64,000 nt of DNA from Thermococcus sp. (GCA_027075325.1 JALTBN010000091.1:74430-138429), one strand, 5' to 3'; shown: positions 8,348-19,156, counted from the first letter of the stretch. Notes: generated by a model not told the origin, from the letters alone. Numbers and translations are program-made.

Positions 8348-9631
8348 ATGACCATGAAAGGAATCCTGGGTAATATCCTGGGCTTCGTACTCCTTGCCTC
8401 GGCCAGCTGGTGGTTTTTAACCGGTACCAACACCGATGAGATGAACTTCGCCGTTGCCATAGGTTACGTTCTCCTCATCTTCGCGTGGACCGATTACAGC
8501 CGTCTAATCATCCTCACCCCCTTCGCCTTTGCGGCCATGCTGGGCTTTTTCCTCGGCAACATCGATGGTATCGTCTACGCCGCTCCCACTGGACTTGTTT
8601 TCCTGCTCTTCGCCGCCCTGATGAGTTCCAACCACGAGAAGGCCGCCACGCTGACCTTTGTTGCATCCCTGCCCGTTGCACTGGTGAATTCCTACTATTA
8701 CCCTGCCGCAAGCCCCGTGGCCTGGGCGCTCGTGGGCCTTATGGTAGCGCTAATAGAACACGCGGCCATCGAGGAGATGGCAGAGGGCGACGTCTTCATT
8801 ATTCCGCTCTACTTCATGGTGCTAGGCCCGATGGCATTCATCCCCCTCGCCTTCCAGAACTTCACGGGGCTGACGCTCTACGAAAGAAAGAGTGAGAACG
8901 CCTACGTTTATCCCGTTGGCCCGGCAATGTTCGTGGTTTCGGTTCCACTCTTCCTGATGGTCGGCGACCTTATAGAGTCAAAAAGTTTACCAGAATGGCT
9001 CTTCTACAGCCACTTCCATGGGATCGAGCACCCCCTTCTCGGCATCATCGGTGCCTTCGCGGGATACTTCTTGATACCAATGGCAGTTCATGGGATGGAA
9101 GCTAGTGAAGGGAACGAACTCAACGATGAAACCGGCCGGTTCACGTCGGCGGGAGCCGTTATGGGACTCACCGCCGGGATCATTGGGGGACTGGTCTCGA
9201 TGGCCATCATGGGGCTCATCGGTATTTACCTAGACGAACTCGGGTACAAGTACCTCGCAGACGTTTTTGTGCTCCTGGCTCTGGGTGCGCTGTTTTTTGG
9301 AGGTTTTGCAGCGTTCGCTCTGTTTTCCAGGCTGCACTACGAGGGCAGAAGCTCAATAGACCCGGTGTTATGGGTCTGGGGACTGAACCTGGTGGCGGCT
9401 CTCCTATCGCTCTTCCTACTGCCAACCGCGTGGGAGACCTTTCCCGATGGAAGAATTCCCGCCCTCGCCACCGGTCTCACGCTGGTATTTCTTTTCTATC
9501 TAACACTGAAGAAAGGAGAAAATCTGACCCTTATCAACAGATTGTGGGTCACAACGCTCCTGATCTCGGCTTTCCTTGCCGGCACCTGGGCGGGCTTCAA
9601 CCTCTGGTGGATGTTCTACAAATCCTCCTGA
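8348..9631 (+). CDS. Polytopic membrane protein of unknown function
   Basis: Many hydrophobic segments; starts 36 bp after the previous stop on the same strand. Confidence 0.75.
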   Translation: MTMKGILGNILGFVLLASASWWFLTGTNTDEMNFAVAIGYVLLIFAWTDYSRLIILTPFAFAAMLGFFLGNIDGIVYAAPTGLVFLLFAALMSSNHEKAATLTFVASLPVALVNSYYYPAASPVAWALVGLMVALIEHAAIEEMAEGDVFIIPLYFMVLGPMAFIPLAFQNFTGLTLYERKSENAYVYPVGPAMFVVSVPLFLMVGDLIESKSLPEWLFYSHFHGIEHPLLGIIGAFAGYFLIPMAVHGMEASEGNELNDETGRFTSAGAVMGLTAGIIGGLVSMAIMGLIGIYLDELGYKYLADVFVLLALGALFFGGFAAFALFSRLHYEGRSSIDPVLWVWGLNLVAALLSLFLLPTAWETFPDGRIPALATGLTLVFLFYLTLKKGENLTLINRLWVTTLLISAFLAGTWAGFNLWWMFYKSS

Positions 9632-9724
9632 ATTATTTTTAACACGCTCAAAACCCATAATCCAGAGGTCTCCGTTGTTCAAATGCAAAGTCAACCGCAG
9701 AATCAGATGAAAAAACAGAGAAAA

Positions 9725-10549
9725 CTAGAGATCCCTCAGCTTCCGAACCTTTCCCCCCTTAATGTCCACGTAGCCTTCCTTCTCAAGGAAGCGGAGGAGT
9801 TCGTCCATTGACTCCTTAGTTGCATGAACGACGAGGCTTCCCTTCTCAGTTGGAATCTCAAGGGGCATGGCGCGGAGGAACGTTTTCTCCAGGCCCTCAA
9901 GGTCCATCTTCCCCGTACCGAGGGCGTTCAGAACTTCGCTGGCAAGGATGGCCCGTCCGATTAAGGCGAAGTAGACCTTCAAAACGTAGTCCTCGGGGAA
10001 ATACTTACCCGCTATCGAGCCCAGAGCGTTAATGCGCCCTATGTCCAGCTCCAGTATCTCGAACTCATACTCAGCAACCAAGTCGGTGAAAACAAACTGC
10101 TTAACGGCCTCAGGCAGCTTTTCAGGATCCGTAACGAGCTCGAAGGGAAACTTAAACTGGAAGCGCACGCCGGCGACATCGGCCCCCTCGCGGAGCTTCA
10201 GCCGCTCGCCCTCGGACTCTACGACCCCACCGCGGAAGAGCTGGTCGATGATATCTGCCACCCACGGGCCCTCGTTCAGGAGCTCCCCGAAGTCTGCACC
10301 TTCCTTCAGATGCTCAAGGATGTGATAAAGGCTCTCCTTGAACGAGTTGTAGCCCTCCATAACCGCGGCGGAATCAACGCCATCGAGTTCCTTCAGGATA
10401 GCACCTATCTCATCCAGCGTTCCCTCGACAAAGTAGCCCACAAAGGCCTCGTATGATGGTCTGCTTTTCACCTCAAACCTGATACCCGCGCTCTTCAGCT
10501 CCCCGGTGAGGGCTTCCTTGACCGCAAGATTCTTCGTTGCCAGCCTCAT
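9725..10549 (-). CDS. Hypothetical protein
   Basis: Intact 274-aa ORF with good coding character; no family recognised. Confidence 0.8.
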   Translation of the reverse strand: MRLATKNLAVKEALTGELKSAGIRFEVKSRPSYEAFVGYFVEGTLDEIGAILKELDGVDSAAVMEGYNSFKESLYHILEHLKEGADFGELLNEGPWVADIIDQLFRGGVVESEGERLKLREGADVAGVRFQFKFPFELVTDPEKLPEAVKQFVFTDLVAEYEFEILELDIGRINALGSIAGKYFPEDYVLKVYFALIGRAILASEVLNALGTGKMDLEGLEKTFLRAMPLEIPTEKGSLVVHATKESMDELLRFLEKEGYVDIKGGKVRKLRDL

Positions 10550-10609
10550 TCATACCACCGGGGGAGAAACGCTAAAAAGCCTTATAGGGTTTTGGTTTTG
10601 GGTGGGAAT

Positions 10610-10825
10610 ATGAGCGAGAAACAGTATCTCCTCGACAAAACCCTTGAGAGATGGAAGGGAAAGAGAATAGCCGTTGGAATAGGCAGTGACGCGAGCTTTT
10701 CCGGGTTTCTCGAAGATTTTGATGAGGAGGTAATCCTCTTAAAGGAGGTTACTGACTACGCCGGAAACAAAGCTAAGGAGCTCGTGGTGAAGATAGACGA
10801 CGTTAACTGGATAACCCTCCTGTGA
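10610..10825 (+). CDS. LSm/Sm-like domain protein
   Basis: RWKGKRIAVGIGSDASFSGFLEDFDEEVILLKEV resembles an Sm fold. Confidence 0.65.
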   Translation: MSEKQYLLDKTLERWKGKRIAVGIGSDASFSGFLEDFDEEVILLKEVTDYAGNKAKELVVKIDDVNWITLL

Positions 10826-10834
10826 GGTGTTCCT

Positions 10835-11569
10835 ATGCGGGGGGTTGCTTTCGTAGGCTACAAGAAGAGCGGAAAAACCACAACCGTGGAAGCTGTCGCG
10901 AAGGTCCTTAAGGAGCGCGGCTACCGCGTCGCTATAGCGAAGAGCATGCACGCCGATTTTGACAGGGAAGGAACGGACACCTGGCGGTTTTCCAGGGTTG
11001 CTGACTCGGTTCTCGTCCGGGCGAATGATACTGATGCCCTCCTCTTCAAGGCTAAGGACATCAACGCCCTTTTCTCAATGGTCTCCGCAGATTTTCTGCT
11101 CATGGAAGGCTTCAAATCAGCCCAGCACGTGCCAAGGGTAGTATGTGCCAGAAACGCGGAGGAGGTAGAGGAGCTCAACAACGGCCTGGCCATAGCGGTG
11201 AGCGGCATCGTGGCCTCCAGCGGGTTAACAGAGGTCGAAGGGCTCCCGGTCATTGACGCGACCAGAGAGCCCGAAAAACTGGCTGACATCGTGGAAAAGC
11301 GGGCGTTCATGCTCCCCAACATAGACTGCGGGCTCTGCGGGTTTAACTGCTCCCAGATGGCGAGGATGATAGTCAGCGGTGAGAAAACCGTTAAAGACTG
11401 CGTTGTTCTAAGCCAGAAACCAAAAGTTACAGTGAAGATAGACGGTCAGGTTCTCCCGATGAAGGACTGGGTTCAGGAGCTCGTTGAGAAAACTGTAAAA
11501 GGAATGCTGTCGGCGATGAAGGGCTATCATGAGGGAAGGCGGATCGAGATAGTAATAAGAGATGACTGA
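10835..11569 (+). CDS. mobB: MobB-like P-loop protein with C-terminal 4Fe-4S-type Cys cluster
   Basis: GYKKSGKTTTVEAVAKVLKERGYRVAIAKSMHADFD (P-loop); CGLCGFNCSQMARMIVSGEKTVKDC. Confidence 0.85.
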   Translation: MRGVAFVGYKKSGKTTTVEAVAKVLKERGYRVAIAKSMHADFDREGTDTWRFSRVADSVLVRANDTDALLFKAKDINALFSMVSADFLLMEGFKSAQHVPRVVCARNAEEVEELNNGLAIAVSGIVASSGLTEVEGLPVIDATREPEKLADIVEKRAFMLPNIDCGLCGFNCSQMARMIVSGEKTVKDCVVLSQKPKVTVKIDGQVLPMKDWVQELVEKTVKGMLSAMKGYHEGRRIEIVIRDD

Positions 11570-11883
11570 TCTCCACCCCCCTTAAATCGCGAGGTTTCAA
11601 AGAAGAATATAAGCCGTGTTTAATACTTGAAGTAGTCAATCAAATGCGCCTCTATACAATCTTCTTTCTAAATGTAAAGATTCATTGGGAGATTAAACGG
11701 TACATATAATGGGAGTATTGGAAAAGGTAATGGGTTTTCCGAAAAAATTTCAGGAAAAAGGGGCAGAATATGCATGTATTTATGGTTTACAGGGCCGTAA
11801 AAGTTTACAACCGTAAAGTATATAACGGAGCACCTAGATATAAATGTTCTGAGATGCACTTTAGAATATTTGAATGAACATAA

Positions 11884-12936
11884 ATGATGAATGAGGTGAA
11901 GAAAATGAAAATGAAGGCCATTGGTATCGTGGCCATTTTGGTGTTTGCCCTCGTGGCCAGCGGTTGCATTGGTGGAGGAGGTACAAGTTCTTCAACGACC
12001 GGAAGCCAGAGCCAGACCAGCTCCTCTAAATACACAGGGGAGATAACTCTCTACACCGGCGGAACCAGCGGTGTGTACTACCCGCTCGGATCAAAATATG
12101 CACAGCTTCTTGAGAAAGCAGGCATAAACGCAAAGGCGGTTACCAGCGGTGCCAGCGTCTCGAATGCCCAGGCAATCGGAAAGGGCGATGCCCAGGCTGC
12201 CATCATGCAGAACGATGTGGCGTATTACGCTTACAACGGGCTCTATATGTTCAATGGAAAAGCCATTAAAAAGCTCCGCGGTGTCGCCGCCCTCTACCCT
12301 GAGACCGTTCAGTTCGTCGTCAGGGCCGACAGCGACATAAAGAGCCTGCAGGACCTTAAGGGGAAGAAAGTCGCCATCGGTGCCCCCGGAAGCGGTACCG
12401 CCGTCGCTGCAGAGCAGATACTCAAGGCAGCGGGCGTATGGGACAGCATCCAGAAGGTCAACCAGAAGTTCAGCCAGGCTGCCCAGGCCCTCAAGCTCGG
12501 TCAGATTGATGCGGCGGTTATAGTCTCCGGAGCCCCGACCCCGGCCATCACTGAGATAGCCGTTAACACCCCGGTCAGGGTTCTCCCCATATCAGATGAC
12601 ATACTCAACAAGCTCAAGAACGAGGGTTACATCTTCTACGTAAGGCAGAACCTCCCGAAGGACACGTACAAGGGCATGACCGAGGACACCCCAACTGTTG
12701 CTGTTAAGGCTATCCTCGTAGTGAGCGCCGACCTCCCCGACAGCGTGGTTTACGACATGACAAAGGTCCTCTTCGACAACGTCGATGCCCTCCGCGCGGT
12801 TCACGCCAAAGCCAAGTACATCAGCCTCCAGACTGCCCTCGACGGTATGAGCATACCCCTCCACCCAGGCGCGGCCAAGTACTACGAGGAGAAGGGAATG
12901 ACCATACCCGACAAGATCAAGCCGCCCAGCGGGTGA
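11884..12936 (+). CDS. TAXI-family TRAP transporter solute-binding lipoprotein
   Basis: Lipobox LVASGC; TLYTGGTSGVYYPLGSKYAQLLEKAG typical of TAXI proteins. Confidence 0.93.
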   Translation: MMNEVKKMKMKAIGIVAILVFALVASGCIGGGGTSSSTTGSQSQTSSSKYTGEITLYTGGTSGVYYPLGSKYAQLLEKAGINAKAVTSGASVSNAQAIGKGDAQAAIMQNDVAYYAYNGLYMFNGKAIKKLRGVAALYPETVQFVVRADSDIKSLQDLKGKKVAIGAPGSGTAVAAEQILKAAGVWDSIQKVNQKFSQAAQALKLGQIDAAVIVSGAPTPAITEIAVNTPVRVLPISDDILNKLKNEGYIFYVRQNLPKDTYKGMTEDTPTVAVKAILVVSADLPDSVVYDMTKVLFDNVDALRAVHAKAKYISLQTALDGMSIPLHPGAAKYYEEKGMTIPDKIKPPSG

Positions 12937-13388
12937 GGCTTTTGAAAAAAGCCTTTCTTTTCTTTTTGATTGCCGTTCTGGCTGTTTTGGTTTTTCCGGT
13001 TAATGTCCTTTCAATTCACGATGACGATACTTCGTACGTCACGAGGCTGGGCACGGTCAGGGTTACCATAGAATACAACCACAGCGTTGAGCACAGCGAG
13101 GTGATAGAGATACTGACTGTCAACTCCAGCGGGATGTACGTTAGAAAGATGCTCTGGAGCGACTTCGGGGCGGGCCTGCCCGAGGACATCCAGGGGATGG
13201 AAGACGGAATGTACTACAAGGACGTTGACCAGTACCTTGGAAAAAGCCTGGACTACTGGTTCATCCCATTCAACAGGGCCAAAGTTATGGTGAACGGACG
13301 GCTCGTGGTCGCCCCAAAGCACGCCGAACTCGTGAAGTTTAGAATCAGAAGATGCCCTCTCATAATGGTTCTCCTAAGGAGGTGTTGA
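12933..13388 (+). CDS. DUF1850-like protein of TAXI-TRAP system
   Basis: Lies between TAXI receptor and fused permease; signal peptide plus VRVTIEYNHSVEHSEVIEIL. Confidence 0.7.
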   Translation: MRLLKKAFLFFLIAVLAVLVFPVNVLSIHDDDTSYVTRLGTVRVTIEYNHSVEHSEVIEILTVNSSGMYVRKMLWSDFGAGLPEDIQGMEDGMYYKDVDQYLGKSLDYWFIPFNRAKVMVNGRLVVAPKHAELVKFRIRRCPLIMVLLRRC

Positions 13389-13391
13389 CAG

Positions 13392-15701
13392 ATGGGAGAA
13401 GAGCTGGATAAGGCTGACATAGAAAAAGTGGAGGAGATAATAGAGAGAACGCGCAAACTACCGCCCGGACTCGAAAAGATAGTCACCGCCGCAGCCATCC
13501 TAATCGGGCTGTACGAAATACTCTTCATATTCAACTTCAACGGCACACTTTATACAATGTTCTCAAAGATGGGAATCAAAATCTCCGCGCTCCTGTACAC
13601 TTTCCAGACCCAGCAGGGTGAAGCGTTCGTTCTCGCCATGATACTCCTGATAGCGTTCCTTCTGTATCCAATAAAGAGAACGAAGGGACACCTCGAAAAG
13701 GTGGAATGGCACGACTGGGTCTTTATAGCCCTCTCACTGATATCCATGTTCTACCTGTTCTTCAGGTATCCAAGCTACGCCGAGTACGCAATGACCTACG
13801 ACCGGGACATATTCTTCGCTCTGCTGGCGATACTCGTCGTCCTTGAGGCGACCAGAAGGGTCATAGGCTGGGTGCTGCCGGCCGTCGTCCTCGTGTTCCT
13901 CGGGTATGCCATATACAACATACACTTCAACTGGCTGGTGTTCACGGAGCACATGTACCTTGCCAGCGAGGGACTGTTCGCCACGCCCCTGTACGTTATG
14001 ACGATATACGTGTTTGCGTTCATATTCTTCGGGGCGTTCCTGCTGAAGATAGGCATCAGCGATTACATAACGGAGTTCATGATAACGGTCTTCGGCACGA
14101 GACCGGGGGGACCAGCAAAGTCCGCAGTTATAGCGAGCGCCCTCATGGGGACTGTGAGCGGCTCCAGCGTCGCCAACGTCCTGACAACGGGAACCTTCAC
14201 AATACCCCTCATGAAGAAGGCGGGTTACCCACCGGAGATAGCCGGTGCCGTTGAACCTGTATCCTCAACGGGCGGTCAGCTCATGCCGCCGATCATGGGT
14301 GCCGCAGCTTTCATAATGGCAGAGTTTCTGGGGATTCCGTATAACAAGATAATAATAGCCGCCGTCATACCAGCCCTCGTTTACTACTCTGGGGTCTACC
14401 TTTTCATCGACAGGGAAACCAAAAAGCTGGGTCTCAAGGGCATGCCCCGCGAGCACTTCAAGGACATCAGATACTTCCTGAGAAAGAGCTACATCCTCCT
14501 GCCGATAGCGGTCATCACCGTTGCTCTGGTATGGGGAATCCCCGCACACATATCGGCAATTTCCTCGCTGGGCGTTGCCATATGGGTGGCGTGGATTTCC
14601 AAGGACGACATCCCGGGAAGTGAGGCGCTGTACGTAGCAGTTGCGTTAATCTCGACGTTCCTCATGTTCCAGGGCAAGGGTACGGCGATAATAAGCGCGG
14701 ATCTTCTTGTGCTGATGTCGATTGTCCTCATAGGCCTCGCGGCGGCAAGAAAGCTGGCGTACTTCAACGAGAAGCTCTACATCAGCCTCCTCTTCATGCT
14801 CTTCGTGGCATTCACTCAGTACATAGGGATGAACAGAGAAAACATACTCCTACTGACTGGAATCCTCGGCATCGTCTTCTCCCTCATAGTGGGCTACATC
14901 TCCAAGACTAGGGACGGAAAGGTGATGTACGCCGCAACGTATGAGTCAATGATAGAAGCGGGTAAAACGAGTACCGCCGTCATGCTGGCCGCTGCAAGTG
15001 CAGGCCTCATCCAGGGTTCCCTGACAATAACGGGGCTGGCGTCATCCTTGGGCTACAAGATGGCATCGTTCACCGAGGGCAACCTCTGGCTCCTGCTCAT
15101 TATCACAATGATATTCAGCCTTATCCTTGGAATGGGAGTGCCGACGACGGCCAACTATATCATAACCTCGCTTGTAATGGCACCTGCAATATACGCAGCG
15201 GTCTCAAACCTGGCACCCTATGACCAGCCAGTTCCGGGCTTCAGCACGGCCATAGCGCTTCTCGCGGCCCACTTCTTCGTGTTCTACTTCGGAATCCTTG
15301 CGGACATAACCCCACCCGTGGCACTGGCGAGTTACGCAGGTTCAGCCCTTGCCGGCGGAGACTTCTGGAAGACAGCAATGAACGCCGTCAGGTACGCAGT
15401 AGCGGGATACATCGGTCCGTACATCTACTTCACCCACCCCGAGATGTTCATCATAACTGTAAAGCACTGGACTCTCATGACGACGGTCCAGGTGATATAC
15501 GACCTCGGAGCAACGTTGCTCGTGATGTACCTGCTGTCAATAGCCCTCACAGGATGGTTCGGAAAGCACCTCAGAAAAGATGTTAGAGGAATTACCGGCC
15601 TGGTGGGGCTCCTCTCCGCCACACTGAACCCGATCATCGTGGGGGCTGGCGTGGTAACCGTTGTTGGGCTTAAACTTTTCGGGGAGAAGCTGGGCAGCTG
15701 A
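13392..15701 (+). CDS. TRAP transporter fused permease
   Basis: 769 aa polytopic; PGGPAKSAVIASALMGTVSGSSVANVLTTGTFTIPLMKKAGY. Confidence 0.93.
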   Translation: MGEELDKADIEKVEEIIERTRKLPPGLEKIVTAAAILIGLYEILFIFNFNGTLYTMFSKMGIKISALLYTFQTQQGEAFVLAMILLIAFLLYPIKRTKGHLEKVEWHDWVFIALSLISMFYLFFRYPSYAEYAMTYDRDIFFALLAILVVLEATRRVIGWVLPAVVLVFLGYAIYNIHFNWLVFTEHMYLASEGLFATPLYVMTIYVFAFIFFGAFLLKIGISDYITEFMITVFGTRPGGPAKSAVIASALMGTVSGSSVANVLTTGTFTIPLMKKAGYPPEIAGAVEPVSSTGGQLMPPIMGAAAFIMAEFLGIPYNKIIIAAVIPALVYYSGVYLFIDRETKKLGLKGMPREHFKDIRYFLRKSYILLPIAVITVALVWGIPAHISAISSLGVAIWVAWISKDDIPGSEALYVAVALISTFLMFQGKGTAIISADLLVLMSIVLIGLAAARKLAYFNEKLYISLLFMLFVAFTQYIGMNRENILLLTGILGIVFSLIVGYISKTRDGKVMYAATYESMIEAGKTSTAVMLAAASAGLIQGSLTITGLASSLGYKMASFTEGNLWLLLIITMIFSLILGMGVPTTANYIITSLVMAPAIYAAVSNLAPYDQPVPGFSTAIALLAAHFFVFYFGILADITPPVALASYAGSALAGGDFWKTAMNAVRYAVAGYIGPYIYFTHPEMFIITVKHWTLMTTVQVIYDLGATLLVMYLLSIALTGWFGKHLRKDVRGITGLVGLLSATLNPIIVGAGVVTVVGLKLFGEKLGS

Positions 15702-15844
15702 ATCTCCCTTTATTTTTATCCTTTTCGTTCCCTAAGCTCGTTATCTGCCTATCAACCAAAGTTCATGTTTATTGACTAAATGACAGATTTCACCCCATTA
15801 AATTTATAAGCGATTGTCATCTTGATGAAAGAGCTGGGGATACC

Positions 15845-15994
15845 ATGAGGTGGGCGGTGAGACTCCACGGTGGGGAGAACCACGGGAAGGAGATAGTGTT
15901 CGAGGCGGAAGACGCCGACCATGCCAGGAGAATTGCCGTGCGGGAACTCAGGGAGAACAACGCGATGGTCTTCGAGCTTGAGAAACTTGACTGA
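15845..15994 (+). CDS. Small 49-aa protein (tandem paralog A)
   Basis: ATG at 15845: MRWAVRLHGGENHGKEIVFEAEDADHARRIAVRELRENNAMVFELEKLD*. Below the ORF-track cutoff. Confidence 0.7.
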   Translation: MRWAVRLHGGENHGKEIVFEAEDADHARRIAVRELRENNAMVFELEKLD

Positions 15995-16162
15995 CCTTTC
16001 TTTCCAATCCCCATGAACACACATATTCTAATGTACGTTTCAGTTCATTTTAGTATCAAGAATCCACAGAATTTTCGTTCATTGATGTACATTAAATATC
16101 AGTAAAGCTTTTAAAAGTTACGCAGGGTATTTCACTCAAAGTGATACATTGGAGGTGGTACC

Positions 16163-16312
16163 ATGATCGCTAGGGTAGTTTACTATCACGAGAGAAGTAT
16201 ACCCGATGAGGTCATACTCGTCACGAACGACCCGAAGAAGGCGGAATCCATTGCCAAGGAGAAGATGAGGGAATTCAACGCTGTCGCATACGAGGTTGAA
16301 TGGGTCGCATGA
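16163..16312 (+). CDS. Small 49-aa protein (tandem paralog B)
   Basis: SD ggaggtgg then ATG at 16163: MIARVVYYHERSIPDEVILVTNDPKKAESIAKEKMREFNAVAYEVEWVA*. Confidence 0.8.
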   Translation: MIARVVYYHERSIPDEVILVTNDPKKAESIAKEKMREFNAVAYEVEWVA

Positions 16313-16347
16313 CGCTCCTCCCCTCCGTGATAAAATCAGGGAGGGGG

Positions 16348-16602
16348 TCAGGACTCCCCCTCTATCCCTATAACCTTGACGTAAATCGGCATGCTTCCGA
16401 GCTCGGAGACCATCCTCTGGGCGGCCCCCCTTGAACGGGCCAGCATGACAAAGGCAACATCACCCTTATACCTGGCCTCTGTAAAGCTTATCACGTCTCC
16501 TCTGGCAATGCCGAGCCCTATGGCCTTTCTAACCTCTTCGCCGTACCTCGGAACGAGTTTCTCAGGAATACTCAAAAGTACGCCGTAGATCACCGAGTTC
16601 AC
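16348..16602 (-). CDS. Hypothetical protein, 84 aa
   Basis: Intact ORF with SD-like gaggtga upstream. Confidence 0.7.
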   Translation of the reverse strand: MNSVIYGVLLSIPEKLVPRYGEEVRKAIGLGIARGDVISFTEARYKGDVAFVMLARSRGAAQRMVSELGSMPIYVKVIGIEGES

Positions 16603-16674
16603 CTCCTTATACCCATAGAAAAGGAGAGAATAACTAAAAGGTTTGGGGTGCTGGCCCCAAATTCATCCAGCTCT

Positions 16675-19062
16675 TCAACCGCGTGATTGCTTGAACTGCT
16701 CCTGCATCTTCCTGTAGTACTCCATGGTTTCCTTGCTCACACTCGGGCCGATCTTCTTGAGGGCCTCCTCAAAGTCTTCCATCGTGACCTTGACCTTCTC
16801 CCTGATGGCACTGGCCTTCATGCCCGGCCTTATGATACCGCCCTGAAGGGCCTTCCTCATGGCGAGCATCGCGGCTTCCCTGACCACCGCAGCTATATCG
16901 GCACCTGTGTAACCCTCGGTCTTCTTCGCCAGCTCCTCAAGACTGACATCCTTAGCCAGTGGAACTCCCTTGGTGTGCACTTTGAATATCTCAAGTCTTG
17001 CTTTCTCATCCGGGGCCGGAACGAGTATCAACCTGTCAAACCTACCAGGTCTGAGCAGGGCCGGGTCTATAATGTCCGGCCTGTTGGTGGCGCCGATGAC
17101 GACAACTCCGCTGTTCTCCTGGATTCCGTCCATCTCGGTGAGGAGCTGGTTTATGAGTCTGTCCGTGACGTGGTTGGTGTCGGTTCCCCTTCTCGGGGCG
17201 ATTGCATCGATCTCGTCGATGAAGATCACGGTCGGAGCCGCCTGGCGAGCCTTCCTGAATATCTCGCGGATGTTCTTCTCGCTCTCGCCGACCCACTTGC
17301 TGAGCACCTCCGGGCCTTTGATGGCTATGAAGTTCGCTTCGCTCTCGTTCGCTACCGCCTTAGCTAAGAGGGTCTTACCGGTTCCAGGTGGTCCGTAGAG
17401 GAGTATCCCCTTCGGCGGATTGATGCCGAGTCCTATAAACGCCTCAGGATACTTAAGCGGCCACTCAACCGCCTCGCGGAGCTCCTCCTTGACATCGTCG
17501 AGGCCTCCAACGTCGTCCCAGCGGACGTTTGGAACCTCTATGAGGACTTCCCTGAGTGCCGACGGCTCAACCATCTTCAGAGCCTCATAAAAGTCCTTTC
17601 TGGTAACCTTAAGCTCCTCAAGGACCTCCTTGGGTATGTGCTCGACCTCAAAGTCGATTTTGCCCTCGTTTATGAGCCTCCTCAGTGCGGCCATTGCGGC
17701 TTCCCTGGCTAGTGCAGCGAGATCTGCACCGACGAAACCGTGGGTGGCCTCAGCGAGCTCCTCAAGCAGACCATCGATGAGCTTGGCCCTGACTTCATCG
17801 TAAAGTCTCTCGTCGATTTCCTTCAGGATACCCGGTATCTCCGCCTCACTTGCCTTCTTGACCTTCGGAAGCGCCCTCTCAACGGCATCCCTGTATGTGT
17901 CGTTCTGCTCAAGCTCCTCCAGGATCTTTATGACCGCATCCTTCCTGAACTCGGGTTCAATGGGCATTCCTCTGGTGTGTATTTGGAGGATTTCTTTTCT
18001 GCCCTGTTTGTCGGGAACGCCGACTTCAATCTCCCTGTCAAACCTCCCCGGCCTCCTCAAAGCAGGATCAAGCGCATCAGGCCTGTTGGTTGCACCGATA
18101 ACTATGACCTTCCCGCGGCTTTTGAGACCGTCCATCAGGGTGAGCAACTGACTGACAACCCTCTTCTCAACTTCACCCTGGGTCTCCTCCCTCTTCGGAG
18201 CGATACTGTCAATCTCGTCGATGAAGATTATTGCCGGCGCGTTCTCCTCGGCCTCCTTGAAAACCTCCCTGAGTCTCTCCTCGCTCTCGCCGTAGTACTT
18301 GCTCATTATCTCCGGCCCGTTGATGGCTATGAAGTGCGCGTTCGCCTCGTTGGCAACCGCCTTGGCGAGCAGGGTTTTACCGGTTCCGGGCGGACCGTAG
18401 AGAAGGACTCCCTTCGGCGGTTCAATGCCGAGCTTCTCAAAGAGCTCCGGGTGCTTGAGCGGGAGCTCTATCATCTCCCTGACCTTCTGGACAACGTCCT
18501 TGAGACCACCGATGTCCTCGTAAGTAACTCCAAGTGCGGCGGCTTTACTGACCTCCTTAACGGGCTTCTCGCTGATCTGGAAGTCAGTGAACTCAGTTAC
18601 CTGAACGATCCCTGCCGGGGTGGTCGCAGTAACGACGAAAGTCAGCTCCTGACCGAGGATGCCTATCTTAATGTAGTCGCCCCTGACGACCGGCCTACCG
18701 ACGAGTCTGCTGTGCAGCCACTCAACGAAATCGCCTCCAAACCTAATCGGCTCAGTTGGAGCGACGATGACCTTTCTGGCCTCCTTGACATCGGCCTTTC
18801 TGAGGGTGACCTCATCCCCGAGGCCGACCCCGGCGTTCTTTCTGATGGTTCCATCCATCCTGATTACTTCAAGTCCCTCATCCTCCGGGTAAGCCGGCCA
18901 AACGACGGCCGCAGTGTTCTTAGTACCGATTATCTCGACTATATCACCTGACTGGACGCCAAGCTCACGCATGGCCCTTCTGTCAATCCTTACTATGCCC
19001 CTACCAACATCCCTCTGGTGAGCGGGAGCAACCTTAAGTTTGACCTCCTTTCTCTCGGTCAT
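16675..19062 (-). CDS. CDC48/VCP-type AAA+ ATPase
   Basis: Two AAA modules, [17 protein letters not shown] twice, plus N-terminal CDC48 domain. Confidence 0.97.
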   Translation of the reverse strand: MTERKEVKLKVAPAHQRDVGRGIVRIDRRAMRELGVQSGDIVEIIGTKNTAAVVWPAYPEDEGLEVIRMDGTIRKNAGVGLGDEVTLRKADVKEARKVIVAPTEPIRFGGDFVEWLHSRLVGRPVVRGDYIKIGILGQELTFVVTATTPAGIVQVTEFTDFQISEKPVKEVSKAAALGVTYEDIGGLKDVVQKVREMIELPLKHPELFEKLGIEPPKGVLLYGPPGTGKTLLAKAVANEANAHFIAINGPEIMSKYYGESEERLREVFKEAEENAPAIIFIDEIDSIAPKREETQGEVEKRVVSQLLTLMDGLKSRGKVIVIGATNRPDALDPALRRPGRFDREIEVGVPDKQGRKEILQIHTRGMPIEPEFRKDAVIKILEELEQNDTYRDAVERALPKVKKASEAEIPGILKEIDERLYDEVRAKLIDGLLEELAEATHGFVGADLAALAREAAMAALRRLINEGKIDFEVEHIPKEVLEELKVTRKDFYEALKMVEPSALREVLIEVPNVRWDDVGGLDDVKEELREAVEWPLKYPEAFIGLGINPPKGILLYGPPGTGKTLLAKAVANESEANFIAIKGPEVLSKWVGESEKNIREIFRKARQAAPTVIFIDEIDAIAPRRGTDTNHVTDRLINQLLTEMDGIQENSGVVVIGATNRPDIIDPALLRPGRFDRLILVPAPDEKARLEIFKVHTKGVPLAKDVSLEELAKKTEGYTGADIAAVVREAAMLAMRKALQGGIIRPGMKASAIREKVKVTMEDFEEALKKIGPSVSKETMEYYRKMQEQFKQSRG

Positions 19063-19095
19063 GACGCATCACCTCTTGATTTTTGATTACCGTTT

Positions 19096-19156
19096 GTTAC
19101 TAAAGAGCGAACCCTTTATAAACTTTTCGATTTTTCCAAACGTTGGTTACTAAAAG
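19096..19156 (-). promoter_or_regulatory. CDC48 promoter with Phr-like heat-shock motifs
   Basis: gttactaaagag (19096-19107) and ggttactaaaag (19145-19156) match the motif upstream of hsp20. Confidence 0.55.

Noticed and set aside
11570-11883. Possible gene in the AT-rich gap before the TAXI receptor
   Set aside because: No ORF with SD or recognisable protein; likely regulatory or spacer DNA.
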